This document shows, in pieces, positions 45,011-59,500 of a DNA stretch of 64,000 nucleotides; position 1 is the stretch's first letter, and every line of letters starts with the position of its first letter. Source of the stretch: Liolophura sinensis (lineage: Eukaryota > Mollusca > Polyplacophora > Chitonida > Chitonidae); assembly GCF_032854445.1 (NCBI RefSeq), contig NC_088303.1, positions 16,191,501-16,255,500 of the forward strand, given 5' to 3'. The translations under genes were made by a program, and so were the position numbers. Below the pieces are notes generated by a model that made no database searches, was not told the origin of the DNA, and worked only from the letters and a program-made list of their open reading frames with translations.

Positions 45011-45342
45011 GTAAGTGTTAAGAATTGAACACTGGCACACTTTATTTCACCCGAAGCAGTTCAAGTAGAGGCTGAGTCTTAATAACATCTTAAAATGACC
45101 GCTGAATTTGATTTGTGAGATGTGGTAATTTTGCAACAACAACGTCATGAAGTTAGTGATAGCAAAGCGTTGAGATTCTGTGTGTGGTTATGGTAAAATA
45201 GCCTCGAAATGTAAAGAAGATTGGTATATAAGATATGTTTTCGTGAATTTTAAAAGTGAGGTTTGCTGTCATGTGGAGCAGTGACGTCAGTTCATTGAAG
45301 AACTAGCGTTTTACAATGAACATCTGAGAAGGGGCTTACAAA

Positions 45343-45813
45343 GGATCAACCTACTACCTAGCCCCGAAAGACTCAAACTCCTTTTCTTATACTTGCCTAG
45401 TGTCGTTGGAGTCTTGACGTTTACAATGTTAATTTGGTACTCAACGAAGGCCCAGGCCGATTGTCTTTGTTATCAAACATGTCTTGCACAAATAAACAAC
45501 ACTAACCCTAAAGACCTGCTTTCCGCACCCTCCGCACCACCACCACCACCACCACCATCACCATACGTCCCAATTCAATTTAGAATAGATTTATTATAGT
45601 CATGAAGGCTTCTCACTCCTCCACTGTGAAACAGGACAAGCACGTAGCTGCTCAACATGGCGGCTGTTGCTGAGGAGCGTATAACGTGGAAGACTTCATG
45701 GCTGTAATAAATCTATTCTAAATCAAGTAAGCGTCAAGATCTCAACAATGCTAGGCCAGTATAAGAAAAGGAGTTGGAGTGTTTTAGGGCTACCTACTAC
45801 CTAGTCCTTACAA
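45343..45813. mobile_element. Nested fold-back element in the KIF20A first intron
   Basis: The outer arms are 45343-45425 and 45731-45813, inverted and about 80% identical, sharing AACTCCTTTTCTTATACT and CTACTACCTAG. The inner arms are 45579-45606 and 45694-45721, sharing TTTAGAATAGATTTATTA and CATGAAG. On the right the two arms abut; on the left they are split by about 150 bp that includes a CAC-triplet run. The simplest reading is a MITE-like hairpin with a later insertion in its left arm. The centre contains CAACATGGCGGCTG. Confidence 0.7.
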
Positions 45814-46587
45814 CTGTAATGGTTTTCATGATTGCTCTCAAGCAATAACACAGCTGTCACATACACATTATTACCTTATTCATGAAATACATTCATATTA
45901 ATAATGGTAACAAGAAGTTAAAGACCTAAATAAAACAAAGATTAATGACCTATTGTATCAGTATCATTATCTGGCATTAGTAGTATCACCTCATGAAGTG
46001 TCTGATCTCAGAGACTTCTCTGCCGGCTTGACTGACTCTGCTTTTTGTTTTCTTTGGCAGAATATCTTTCCTGTTTTTATCCCTCATAAAATCCAGATAA
46101 AGTGATTACTATGTGATTCTTTAATTCATCTCTTTGCTAGACCTATTGGCCTGCTGTTGACCTAAACGAGATGGTCATATTTGATTCCCTCCCTGGTTTC
46201 TTTGCTTTGCTATTCTCACGCACACAGAATTGTCAGATAGTAGTGTGTTTTGAGTTGAAAATATAAACCTAAGATAATTTATGTCAACTGACCACTGTAT
46301 TAAGGGACATGTTGTAGAGGTTACTATCAACATAAAAATGATTATATGTGTACTTTGGTGGCATCAGCAAATAATCTGGAACAGTGGATGAGAAAAAAAA
46401 CCAGGAAAACAATTCTTGAGAATCACAAAATAGGATTTGTAAGAATGGGATCTAGCCCGAAAGTGTGTAGAAGTAATAAAATTGTGATTTCTGCAAGAAA
46501 TTTTGGCTTGGTGTCAAACACATACAATAAACTGATAATCATAAATCAAGATTAATAATTGTTAATTTTTGCAGCCAAGGGAGCAAC

Positions 46588-49500
46588 ATGGCGGGTGCCA
46601 AACGGGCATTATCCGAAATGTTTCCTGAACAGGAGATTGAGATGGAAGAGGATGAAGACCTCCTGCCACGACAGGAGGTAAAGAAAAATCTGATGGACAT
46701 GTTTGTTGCCGACACTCCAATGAAGAGCCATGGCTCTAACTTAGAGCCTGGAATGGAACACATGAAAGTTTACCTCAGAATCCGACCATTGTCTACCAAA
46801 GAGCTGGAAAACAAAGAAGATCAGGTATAGTTTGTCATGACTGACTGATTAACTTTTAAAGTTGTTTCATTAAGTAGTTTGGATTTCTTGTGCACTCCTG
46901 AATTTGTCAAGGAATTAAGGTATCTTTCACATGTAGATGTCAGTTTTGTACTGCGCTATTTCCATACAGTCAGTCCAACACAAGCAAAAGCTCAAATATC
47001 CCCTTGCTTAACAAAGAGCAAGGAGTGCAAGCCATGCTTGACATTTTTGTGGAATATACTACCTATTATGAAATTCCACCTGTTTGCCTGTTTTACCCTT
47101 TTTACTTGTTCATTTTTTACAACCAGCTTATAACCAGGTGTGTCCTACACTCGAAGGCCTCTTATTAGCCATGTATAAATGCATTAAAGTGTTACTTCAA
47201 AGGTTGCATCACTGGAAATGAATCCATTTATAGAGGAGTAAAACGGTTGGTTTTTGCTCTTTTTCATTTCAGAACTGTATAGAAGTAGAAAGTGAGCATG
47301 TCGTTTCCACACATGCACCCAAAGACTCTCATTATTTTAAAACCAGTGCACATGGGCTGGGGAAAACAACACATAGGTTTACATTTTCAAAAATATTCCA
47401 AGAAACTACAAGCCAGAAGGACTTTTTTGACTCTACTATGCTTGGGATGGTGAAAGACTTTGTAGATGGCCAAAATTGTTTAGTATTTACATATGGTGTG
47501 ACAAATGCTGGGAAGACATACACAATTCAAGGTGAGTCCCCCACCCTCACCCCCCATAAAGAGACAGCTGAACAGTTTTGCCTGTGCAGTGTGCACTATT
47601 AAAAAAAAAAACATTTGTTGATGGAGTTAAAAATTTAATGTAGCACATGTATCCATGTCTTGTATCACTATGTCACTACCTTATAATTTCTGTTTTTAGT
47701 GTTTTTCTCAATGTTAATTAAAAAAAAAAACACTTTTTTTAAATAGAGTAGTGTACCTCCACTTTTATGTAGTATATATATACATGTACATGTATGTATT
47801 TCATTGGAAACATTTGGATGCCAGTTTGTGTTGACAAAAATAACATTTAGTGTATGCACTTGTGGAACTGTGAATTAACTTTTTCTTCAGGTAACCCAAA
47901 AGATGCGGGCATTCTGCCGCGGGCCCTGGACGTTTTGTTTAACAGCATTGAGGGGAAGCAGTGGGAAGGGATGAACCTTAAGCCTAAGATGTTCACAGAT
48001 GTGGTTAAACTGTCTCCAGAGCAGGAGGCTGAGGAGAGAAAAGTGAAAGAGATGGTGATGAAGATGAGCCAAGATGAGGTCAGTGTTAACTCTGGCGACT
48101 ACATGTATTTTAAGGGGACGTAACTCTGCAAATACACTTTACTGTACACATGTAAGGTGAAATTGCTGTTAGCGGTTTTACACTCTGTGTCTCTGGGGCT
48201 TGAGAGGTGTGCAATAAGAGCAAAGATGGCAGCCACTGACATCATTTCAGAAGTTAGGTAAAAAGTGTTCTGGAACTTGTATTTTGCGACTTCATTTTAA
48301 TAGTTTTGCTCTGCTTTCTTTAAGTGAAAGCTATTTATCTAAGGATAAGTATATTTGTGGTTTAAGACATTCAGTATGTACACATGTTGTTGGGACACTT
48401 CCACTCTTGGACATGGAATCCTCAAGATTCCCAGGCTTGTACATTTCTGGGTTTGATTTAGTTGTTTCACTGTTCACAGCACAGTGGTTACAGTTTTGTA
48501 AGTGGCCATTGAAGTGGTCTTACATAAGGTATGTTAGAGAACACTTCCACCAGTATGAGATATATCTGCATGTCATGTGGGGAAGTGTATCAGTAACTTG
48601 TCTTCTGCAAGTTCCCTTCTGCAACCCATCAATCTGACTACAGTTGTATGTGTGAGAAATTATAGATTACATTGTTAAACAACAATCAAATCAATCAGTA
48701 AAGCTGATTTTTATTGTTGTTAGGACCCAGATGTGATGAGCTTACTTGGGGATGATGCTGGATCAGATTCTTCACGGATGACAAACACGACAGCCTCGTC
48801 GGAGAGCTCCTTAAATGGACAGCGTTCGCAAGGTATCTTTTGTCCTGTTTTAAGCAGTTCAATAAAGTGATTATCAGCTAATTTTTAATTGAAACTACAG
48901 TGGAAACAATTTCATTTATGCTGAACGGTGAGTGCTGAACAGTTTGGATGTGGTAAGTTGCTTGTGATATGGAATTGTAAACATTTGTTTATTGTTTTCA
49001 GTTTAGTTTAAATGTAGTGCTTTTAAAGTATTGTCGTCGCAATTCGCCAACACAAGTTCAACCAATACAATTTTCATGTGAATATTTGTACAGAATGCAG
49101 TTTTTATTTCATTTTTTGGAGTTGATGAAGCACTTTCATGAATTGAACGTATGAAAACTTCAGTTGTTTTTTCAGTTTATTTAAGTACAACTTTAAAACC
49201 GTGTAAGTCTTTGTTTATAGACTCCCTGGGGAGCGTAGAGGACCTTATGGAAGTTGAGAATCGTGTACGGGAAGATACGACTGTGGATGTGGAGGCGCAA
49301 GGCATGGTACGCTTCTCCGTCTGGGTTAGCTTCGCAGAAATTTACAATGAGCAGATCTTTGATCTCCTGAATCATATACCGAAGAAGAAAAACCAGAAAA
49401 GGACTGTGCTTCGATTGAGCGAAGATAAGAGAGGCAGTCCATATATACGAGGTAAATATTTTAAGGTGCAGTTATAGGGAGGCAACCCATTATTAGAAGT

Positions 49501-52500
49501 TTAATTACATTGTAGTAAGATACAGGTAGAAGAGGGAGTCCACATGTATTGAAAGATGTGAACATACTAAAGTAAAGGTAAAAGAAATAAACATAAAGGC
49601 ATTCTGTCAGAAAGTCTGTGTCTCGACAAAGTCATACCTATGGTAAATGCTTTTTGAAGACTTAGATTTTTCACAGTTATAAGCTATTTCACAGTTATGA
49701 CATTGCATAGGGACTGTTGAAGACTAAGAGTTCCAGTCTGGAAACAGATGTGAACATGAAACAAGTGATGTCTGCACATTGCAGACACTTTGTCTTCCAA
49801 TGTCCCTCCACTGTCAACAAATACACGTAGGCATTCAGACCTGTTGACCTGTAATTCTATTAAATTTTACAACAACTGTCTGTGCATGCTTGACTGTTAT
49901 AACATTTTCATCTGAATGTGTTCAGATCAGATATAGTGAACTTACAGAACCCTACTCAAGGCCTGAAATTAAGTCTACATGAGCTTTTAGCCAATGAACA
50001 TCCTCAACCTACTCCCTTTGCAGACATTTTATACTTCGCCCGCATAATTGTTTCTAATTCAATTCCTGCTACAGACCCAATGATGACTCCATCCTTGCTC
50101 GCATAGTATTCTCGTCCTGTGAGAATGTGCAGACATGTTTGTGCCTCCCTTAATTGACCATGTGGGTCTGCTGAGGGACTGAGGGTCAGCAAGAAGCTGT
50201 TTTATTTTGGTTCTGTATTTTTAAATCAATTTCAATTCAGGTGTCTGTATCTATAAGCAATACCCTAAATGACCTAAAATCTCGCCTACAAAAGTGCATT
50301 TTCACAGATTTCCAGTGGAAGGTCAAATTGTGAGAAGCCACTTTAGATGTGCTTAAAGTAGAACCCCAGCACTGAACCTTCCAAACTGCAAATAGATGCT
50401 TTTACGTTCCCTTAATTGATTCTGATCGTTTAAAACGTTGAAAAGGGAAGAAAAGCGATGGAATTTGGTAATCAAACATCAGAAAATCTACTCCACTATG
50501 ATCGAACCAACTTTGATCGTATAACATCACGGCGGTACATTCCTTGCTGGCATGTGAGGCTTCTCTGTGTACAACACAGACCACAGGAGACAATCGCTAT
50601 ACTTTTACAACTAATTTCAAGATTATTCCATGCCCAAGTGTGGCTTTGCAACTGCAGTAACGCAACGCAGGGTACATATATGGCCTAAAAATGCCACAGA
50701 TTGAGAAAATATATGAAGCAGATCCCATCAAGAACGCCCTTTGATTACAGAGGATCCGATCGTAGCAGTATGAGACGTGCTAATTCAGCCATGCCCCACT
50801 AATATGAAAGGCAGCTGGAGGAGGCTATATCCCCCTTGAAAAAGCCAAACAAAAAAGAAAAGAAATCCCTACAACGATCATGAGGATAGAGGGTGGCCTT
50901 CAGCTCAATTCACACCTCGCGAACAGGCCTGGCTGTGCAGGCGTGATACCTCACGGCATGCCGTACCTTGCAGCCCGGAACTTAGACAAAATTTTAATTG
51001 GCATTTCTATGTGCTACCAATGGCATGATGTCACCCGACCAAAGCTCTGTTGCCAACAAAATAGGCACACCTTCCAACTTTAATGGGTTTTTTTTTAGCG
51101 AAACTAGTTGAAATAATATTTTTTAAATTCAATTTACATACTAAAATATCAGTAATAGTATAATATCATAATAATACTAGCATAATATCATAATAATAAC
51201 AGCATAATATTCACAATAATAATAGCAATAATGTCTAGGGAACATTTAGTATGAAAATAAAGGTGTTGGGGTTCTCCTTTGCGCGTGTCCCATAATGGGG
51301 TAACTCGTAACACTCCCTCCCATCTGTAACAAAACAGTCCTAATTGATCTGTCAGTCTTGAATGTCTTTGCTTATATCATAATAAAGTTATTTTAACGGT
51401 AAAGTAGCTGTGTACTATTGCAATTGATGGGACTGGATTTTTCAGGCTTGAAGCACATCAATGTACGATCAGCTGACGAGGCATATAACTTGATGACGAT
51501 TGGCCAGAGAAACTTGAGGAAGGCTTGCACCAATCTTAATCACAACTCCTCCAGAAGGTAAGCAACAACTAACTGCAATAGAGGTTGTCAAAAGGCTGAA
51601 TTTAATCTAAAAAACCCTTGTTATAAATCATGTTTAGAGTAAATGCTCTTTGTAATGTCGAGTTGGGGCCCTAAACAAACTTAATATTCCAGCTTTGTAT
51701 TTTGTTAAGGCTAAAGACAGTCATTATGGCGATGAAAATATTAACATTGAATAATTAGGAATAACCTGTGTTTGATTGTAAATTTATTTTCCTTTTCAGT
51801 CACTGTATATTTAACATCAAAGTCTTAAGAGTGGTCAACAAACAGGATCCAAGCATTGCCAGAGTCAGCATGTGAGTACAGTCCCTAACTGAAGCACTCA
51901 TGAAATTTGTTTGCCATGCCTCAGACAATCCTACAAGGCCCATTACTACGCATTGTCCAAACAATGTTTTCTGGAATTTGGTTGATGTACAATGGCACTG
52001 TACTGCTATTGCTTCAGTTCTGGAATGTTATAAATGATAAAGACCTATTCTGTTTCGTATCATGAGGCACTGGAATGTTCTGTGAAAGTGTTGTCTCCAT
52101 ACCATGGTATATGTAGATCAGATGTTGATATCAGGAAACATTCATGCTTACAAAATGAGAATGTCAGTATATTTCCAACTGGACAAACAACTCTTTAGCA
52201 TTTAAATCTCTTGTAGTATTGGAAAGCTTATTTGAAATTTGACATTTTTTTTCTTTTTCTTTTCCCCCAGGTTGACCTTGTGTGACCTTGCTGGTTCAGA
52301 AAGGTATTCAAAAACACAAGCTACAGGTGACAGGTTGAAAGAGGCGGGTAACATCAACACCTCTCTTCACACGCTGGGCAGGTGTATAGAAGGTTTACGC
52401 TACAACCAGACACACAAGTAAGTTAGCCTCAGTGGTCATTCACACTGTTCATAGGTGACAAATGATCTTTCTAAGTCATTCAACTATAAATAGTTATTGC

Positions 52501-53531
52501 TGAATACTTTGATATCTAGAGGTGCAGAGTATAAGGTTTACTACCTGTATTTTGTCACATAATTGTCAAGATGTTTAGACGAATGTTAAGACTGATTACA
52601 ACTTGATAATTAAACAAGATTGCACATATACATCCACCACTCACTGGATGAGTCAGATAGGACTCTTTTATGACATATTGTGATACATTACAGTTAGAAT
52701 CAACAAATGTTGAATGATTATGGCTTTTCGTCTGGATGGAATTATCCATCATTCAGACACGATTGAAAATGCAAGGGCAAGGTCTGTTGTTCCCAATATC
52801 AAGTCACTCAAGAAGTTCTTGTGTGTTAATATTATTCTCCAGGATGTGAAGTGCTGATGATCATATGTTGTGTTTTCAGAGAGAACAGTAGACTTATCCC
52901 ATTCCGGGAAGGGAAACTGACTAGGCTGTTTCAGAATTTCTTTTCGGGAAAGGGGAAAGCAGCGATGATAGTGAACGTCAACAAATGTGCCAGCATGTTT
53001 GACGAGACATTCCATGTGTTCAAGTTTTCAGCCATTGCTAAACAGGTATGTACAGCACACTGTTACTTAATAGTTCAAGTTGAAATGGTGAAGAGATGAT
53101 GATGATCCTTGAAAGGAGCTGTTAACTTGATATAGAGTTCAGAGTTGACTTGCTAAAATCTTCCTAAACCTACATGTATTTTAACCAAACTTTTGCTTAT
53201 AACATTTACTTTATGGTAAACACTGTACCTTAGTTTGTAATTGTAATGTATTTTCTTTAAAAAAAAAAGATACCTGGCTTGTTTTTAATTTGAGTAGTTA
53301 GTGTGCCACACCAAATTAAAGAGGAATGTCTGGAGTGTCCAAAATTGTTCACCTTCCCAATTTATAATGTTCTTTTTGGGTAAAAAAATGAATACTCTTG
53401 ATGTTAACTGATTAATTTTGTCTAATGTCTCTTATTGTAGCTTGTGGTTGTACAGAAACCAGAGCCCAAACCAAAAATTCCACAGCCAAAGTGCAGTGCT
53501 AAGCGGTCATCCATTGCCTGGGCATGTCCTC
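46588..53531 (+). CDS. KIF20A: KIF20A-like exons 1-10: N-terminus and motor domain
   Basis: Exon 1 starts at an ATG 14 bp after the acceptor (AACATGG, fair context); residues 1-60 are acidic and the motor begins at [20 protein letters not shown]. Exons 2-9 carry every nucleotide-contacting motif intact. Exon 3 has [17 protein letters not shown], and exons 3-5 form the extended kinesin-6 loop, rich in Glu and Ser. Exon 5 then gives [13 protein letters not shown]. Exon 9 encodes [20 protein letters not shown] and [14 protein letters not shown], the end of the motor core. Exon 10 gives a Pro/Lys-rich neck ([13 protein letters not shown]). All introns are GT-AG and no motor residue expected for activity is missing. 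Confidence 0.95.
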
Positions 53532-56500
53532 GTAAGTCCATTTACTGTCTCAGATAATTATAGCGTTGGCTCACTCTGACCGCCTCACCGATGGCCAGTG
53601 AGGTTGCGTTATCAAATCCAGCTCCCACTATTTCACCTGCAACTTAAAGTGCAGAGGTTGGTGAAGGTGCATCGTTTACTTTGGGGACTTTGCCTTGGAA
53701 ACTTTGCCTTGGAAACTTTGCCGTGGGAACTTTGCTTTTCTTTCTCCCATAAATCTGTCATAAAATTCCTCAGCATTGTGTTGCACGAGTCAAATATTTT
53801 AGTATATAAAGCCAGGCATATAGTGACATGAATATACTCTGTCAAAACACTGAAGAAGAAAAGGTAGTGGTATTTTTGTTTTTTTAATTCCAAAAACATT
53901 GTCATTTCTCAAACCATTATATATATGTACTGATCACAATTTCAGTCAAAACAATTATTGCCTGCCTATTAATAGTGGCTTCATCTTTAGCTTTTGTCTT
54001 TTTAAAGTATGTCTTCTACACTATTAACATACACTATAAAGTGTAGCTCTTGGCTGTAACTGTTTGATGTTGTTCTTTTCATTCTAATCATACCTAACTG
54101 TGTTCTGACTTCACCAGCTCACCAGGAGTTACAGTCTAAGACATCACTGGCCATCTCTGTTCCATTGCCTCCCACCTCTGATGATGACTTGGATGAAAGC
54201 TACTCGGAAATACAGGTAAGTTGATACTCTGTGACAGATGTGTCAATTATGGCAGAGCTGCAGATTTCGAAAATTATGATAACAGTGGTTTGTCAGGTAT
54301 AATGATACAGGATTTCATCTCGGCCCCTTCATTATAAAACAAAAGTGGCAATTTTGACAAAAAGCAACATTTTTTCTGAACATCTGATGGATGCATGTAA
54401 TGATGTGGTTGACCAGTTCAGTTTACTTTCATAGTTAGACTTCAGGGGGTCTCCGGTGAGTGGGATCTCCTGGACAAAATCATGTGATGGGAAGTAGTTT
54501 GTCCTAGTGAAACTCATGCAGTTTGATGAGTCATTTTCTGACTTCGATGTATTTAGCTTACTAAATGAGAACAAGTAAATAGTAAGCATTAGAGATTTCT
54601 TAGTGGTACAAACTTAATTCAGATTTCAGCTGCAGAGATTAAAGTATCCGGACTGAATTATCTGTCCTCTGTTCGGCTGCAGTGATTAAACTATCTAGCA
54701 TAAACTATCTGTTCTCTGTTCTGATTGTGTAGTTTTGAAATTGAGCGTTTTCTGTATGGGTGAGGGAGGGGTGGGCTTACTCCACACAGCTATTCTGATA
54801 AAATTGATTGTATTTTGAGTAAACAGTGTTAATGCTACATTGAATACTCTAGGAGAATAGATGTCAAACTTTTGCTGATGTATTTATGAAACAGAAGACA
54901 ACAACATAGAGAGCAAAACCACAACAGCAACGGAAGTGTAGTAGTTGGCAGTTGATCACATGTAACCGATGAAATCTGTCCTCTAACTGCTTGTGTACAT
55001 GTAAGTGTGGAACAGTGAGAGCTTACACACACCCTAGCACCATGCCTTGAGCAGAATTAGGCTGAATACATGCAGTGATGTTAATGTAAAACTGTGAGAC
55101 ATTAAAGTTGTTAAAGCTAAAGAGTTGGCTGATGTCCAGTGTAAATTAACTTTTGCAGGTTCTGCATGAAATGATCGCAGAATTGAAGTCCCAGCTGGCC
55201 AAAGAGAGAGACGAGCGTGCCATAGATGAGCTGCGGATCAGAGAGGAGGTGTGTAAGGAGATGATGTCACAGATTGTTAGGATAGAGACCGTCTATAGGT
55301 GAGTAGCGCCTGAATACCTGAGCTTTGACATGTGACGCTAATGTGACACGTGATGCTGATAACACCCCTTTGTGTCATCACTTGATTGCTGTATGGCAGG
55401 GTGGGGCAAATCACTGCATTTTCCCATAGTATGGTATATGCAATATTGAAAATTATCCACAAAACATGATTTTCATTTCTTGACTTACCTTGCACATTTT
55501 TGAATATGAATAATGTTAATTATTGTATATACCTAACCATGTTAAAAACCACTGATTTGCCTCACTGTGCAAAATGTTAGGGTTGGCAGTGCATCAGCAC
55601 AGTGCAATGATTTGTCACCAATGTGGTCACTGTGCGTTTATATCCAGCTCATGCTGCCTTCCTCTCTGATCATTCGTGGGAAGATCTGCCAGCAACCTGT
55701 GGAGTGTCCTGTGTTTCCATAAACTCTACCTGGTTTCCTCCTACCATAATGCCAACTACCTTTGTACAAGTTAAATATTATACACCAATCAAATAAATAT
55801 AAAGTTTTCAAGAAAAACTACATACTGTTGTGTTTAGGTATCCAGATTCAGTTGTTTTGTTTTCGGCGATTTGTGTTGAATTAAGACATTTTTTTATTTT
55901 TTGTAAATGATATGTTTCCATTTGAAATTCGTGAATTTTTCTGTCCTGTTAAATAGTTGCTGTGCTTTTTCCATTTGCTTGTACTAAATAGCTAGCACAT
56001 TGTCTATCTCTCAGTGAGCGGTTGAAAGAGCAGCAGGCCGTCCACGAGGAACGGCTGGAGAAGAAGATAGAGCTGCTGAAGTCCTTCAAGTCCAAGGAGA
56101 AGAAGGGGTCCGGTGACAAGATGGAGGACGAGGAGGATGAATGGGTGTCCAGTGTGCTTCTGCATGCCGAGAAAGTGAAGGTTGAGGTCAGTACTCTGCC
56201 AGCACTGGGTTCCAAGAAAAACAGAATAAGTGTCAATTGACCCCTATTTTTGTGTTTTTTTCCATGAAATTTTTTTGTATGGTATTAAATAAGAAATGAA
56301 TTAGCCCAGAGGCAAAAGGTGCCCACCACTGGAGGTGGTAAAGTTTTCATGTATTTGTGTGAGTTGGAGCTAGTGATGTGGAAAACCTTGATCTATTGTG
56401 AATTCTAAAAATGTCTGCAATGTTAAAATTTATTTTGTCAGCAACTTGCGGATTGTCGTGGGGTTTCCTCGGGCTCTGCCTACTTTCCTTCCACCATAAT

Positions 56501-59500
56501 GCTGGCCGTTGTCGTATAAGTGAAATATTCTTGAGTATGGCGTAGAACACCGATCATATCAAATCGTATCAATGTTCTGCTGCCATGTGTTTGACAGGTC
56601 CCGATTGCAGCCTGAATCCAACACCTGTTCGTGTGTCAGGTGCCTAGTTGACTTGCAATAAAGAATAAAGCAAAACATTCCTAAATAGCAAAACAATTCA
56701 AATATAGAGGTGTTAAGTGAGTATCGAAAGTGAGAAATGTTTTACATGTTGACAGACTCAAGAGAAGAAGATTTTAGAGCTGGAATCTGAACTCAAACGG
56801 ACAAAAGATCAACTGAAGGCTGAGGTAAGATCAGTATAATTTATTGTCAGGAGAATTTAGTTTTCACACTATGAATGTACATAGTTTATTAATATGTAGA
56901 TAACCAATGTACTGGATATTGATTGCTGAAATTCTTCAAGTCCAGCTCATGCCTGTTTCCTCTCTGGCAGTTCGTGGGAAGGTCTTCCAGAAGCCTCTGG
57001 ATGGTTGCAGGTTTCCCCCAGGCTCAGCCCCGTTTCCTCCCACCATAATACTGCGTGCCGTCAGATATGTTAAATTTTCTTGAATATGGTGTAAATCACC
57101 AATCAGATAAATAAATGATGAAGTGCACTTCTTCAGTGCATTCTATGAAATATTTTTCAGTACGTGGTTAAACACCAATCAGATAATTAAATGGATATGT
57201 CTCATGGTTTATAAAAAGCTTATGTTGACATCATTTTTAGTTCAAGCTGAATAGCAGACAATCAGTGTGTCAGATAATGAGATTGTAAGATTGTACCTTG
57301 TGCTAATGGTATGGTTTTATTCAGGTGAGCATGAGGGAGGACTCCTTAAGGGCTGCTGATGAGGAAGACCTGAGCCAGCGTAGCCTGGTGGACACCATGT
57401 CACAGCAGCTGGAGAAAACCAGAGATCAGCTTCAGGAGAAGGTAGGACCTGTTCTGGCATTGAACTGACCATGTTGACTGTCAATCTGGTGCAGACTATC
57501 GCTGGCTCTGATGATTAAAGTGCTGAGTCACTGAGACAATCAAGCCTTTGACCAAGGAGGTTATATGCTCATATCCACCTCCTATTTAATCAGTCACTCA
57601 CTTCACCTGTCCAGAACACATAGGCATTTTTTTTTTTCTTTTACTGAATTTTTTTTGGGGTGCTGAAATAGGGCGATAAAGCTAAATTATAAATGTTGTG
57701 TTTGGTCTAAAATTCATCCTTGACCTAGTTACTCATTTTGTGTGTTTCTGATAGTTCTGTTTGTGTTAGAAAGCAGTTTTGAAGATTGTTTGGAAGGTAT
57801 GAAGGTATTCAACTGGAAAAACTAAAATTTAGACAAAAAATGGAAAAAAAAATAAAAAAAAATTTTGATCTGGTGTTGAAAATGTTGGAATTAATATTGT
57901 TTCTTAATAAAACAGTATCCTTGGGGTTAAGTTACACCTCATGAATTTTTTGTTGATTTTAGCGCAAATTTTTATGGGACTCAAAAGGGCACCCAAATGA
58001 AAAAGTTGTACGTGGTCCTGATTGTGAATGTAATCATAAACATGTGCAGTAGAGCTGAATCATGAACTGGAACATGAAATCCTACACTCATTGATTCGTG
58101 GTCCACGAATGATACGTGGATGATCAACACATCTTGATCAGGTTTACTATTGTTATAATCATCTAAACACCTTTGATAAATTGATGGGCACTTCGTCAGC
58201 TGGCTTTTATACATGCACATGACCAGGCCACGATAAGGCCCAGAGGGAGCCTGCTACATGTATATACTTTATCTAGCACTTGAGGCTACTGTCCTGAAAC
58301 GCATTAAGAACAGATCAGATGTAAGAAGTGGAATTGACGCAAAACCAAATTTAGTTGGTTGTGTATTACATACACACTCAGATAGGTCAGTTACGTGTTA
58401 ATAATGACGAGTGTCACTGAAAATACAAATTTGAATGTAGGGGAAATGGGACGCACAAGAAGTCCAAAGACAAACTCAGTACCTTGGTGGACCACCCCTG
58501 TTTGCATGACAAGCATGTAGACCAACGGTGAGAAGTAGCTGACATACGGTATCAGTGCTGATAACTCCTTGTCGACCTGCGCCGGTAGCTGTTGTCCTGG
58601 ATGCTGAAAGTGTTCTATCACGCTGCCGCCACAATCTGTCGGTCTCACCTTGTTGTCACACGTGGTTGTCCTGGCCATTGCTGGTCAATTGTACATCCAG
58701 CCTATGGCCCAGCCCTGTGATGGTACTGTGGCGACATTCAAACCTTGCTGCTATAGCCTTTGTAGCCAACTTCAATCAAAGTAATGGTGCGTTCCTGTTC
58801 CTCAGGTGTCATTCGCAGCATTGCGTCCTCAGTGCCTTTCCACTGCTGCCGCGATTATGCGGATAGTCTTTGAATGCCTGCCCTCTATACCCCATGTTCC
58901 CTGTTGCGTTTTGGTGACGACTCACACAAAGGCTATCCATTGTTATTCTCAAATAATCATGATATTTTCATGGTTTCATGTTGGTGCATTCTTGAAGCAC
59001 ATCAGTATATTTACTCCATGATTCTGGTTAGCTGAAAGGTCAAGCATGTGTCCATGGTCACCATTTTAAACATGTGCCTATGAGCAGTGGGGATTGAAAG
59101 GCCACCGAGTCCTATTTTCAGAAAGTCTGCTAAATACATTGAACTGTGTGCAGAAAATACTGGTGTGACCTTATGGACCTCAAAACTACGCTAATTCAAG
59201 CTCATCTGGCAAGTATGGAAAGACCATCGTCATATTTCAGCAAATACAGTGATGAAAATACTGATGAGATCTTATGGATCTTCCACATGTAATCTGCACA
59301 ATTTCATAATAATTATTGTCCGTAGAAGACTTTTAGGCACAACTGGTTTATTGGATTTGGAAGTGCCTTCACACAGCCATCACAATTTTACAGGGAAGTG
59401 AAGATAAATTTGCAAGTCTAAACTGAAACTAGAATTATTAATCACGTAATGTTGTAAAATCCTACGCTGGTTGTGACGTCATGATCTGACTATCGTCCGC

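Larger units (their letters stand above)
43601..46574. other. Divergent intergenic/5' region between SSR3 and KIF20A
   Basis: About 3 kb separates the two start codons. The left half is AT-rich with a long TA microsatellite. The right half holds the probable KIF20A promoter, a candidate non-coding first exon ending at a GTAAGT donor (45011), a palindromic TGACGTCA at 45282-45289 and a nested inverted repeat (45343-45813). No protein-coding gene is supported. Confidence 0.6.

Noticed and set aside
45393-45599. 68-codon frame with a Pro-rich end as a small secreted protein
   Set aside because: It overlaps the left arm and inserted part of the fold-back element, and the proline run is simply the CAC-triplet repeat.
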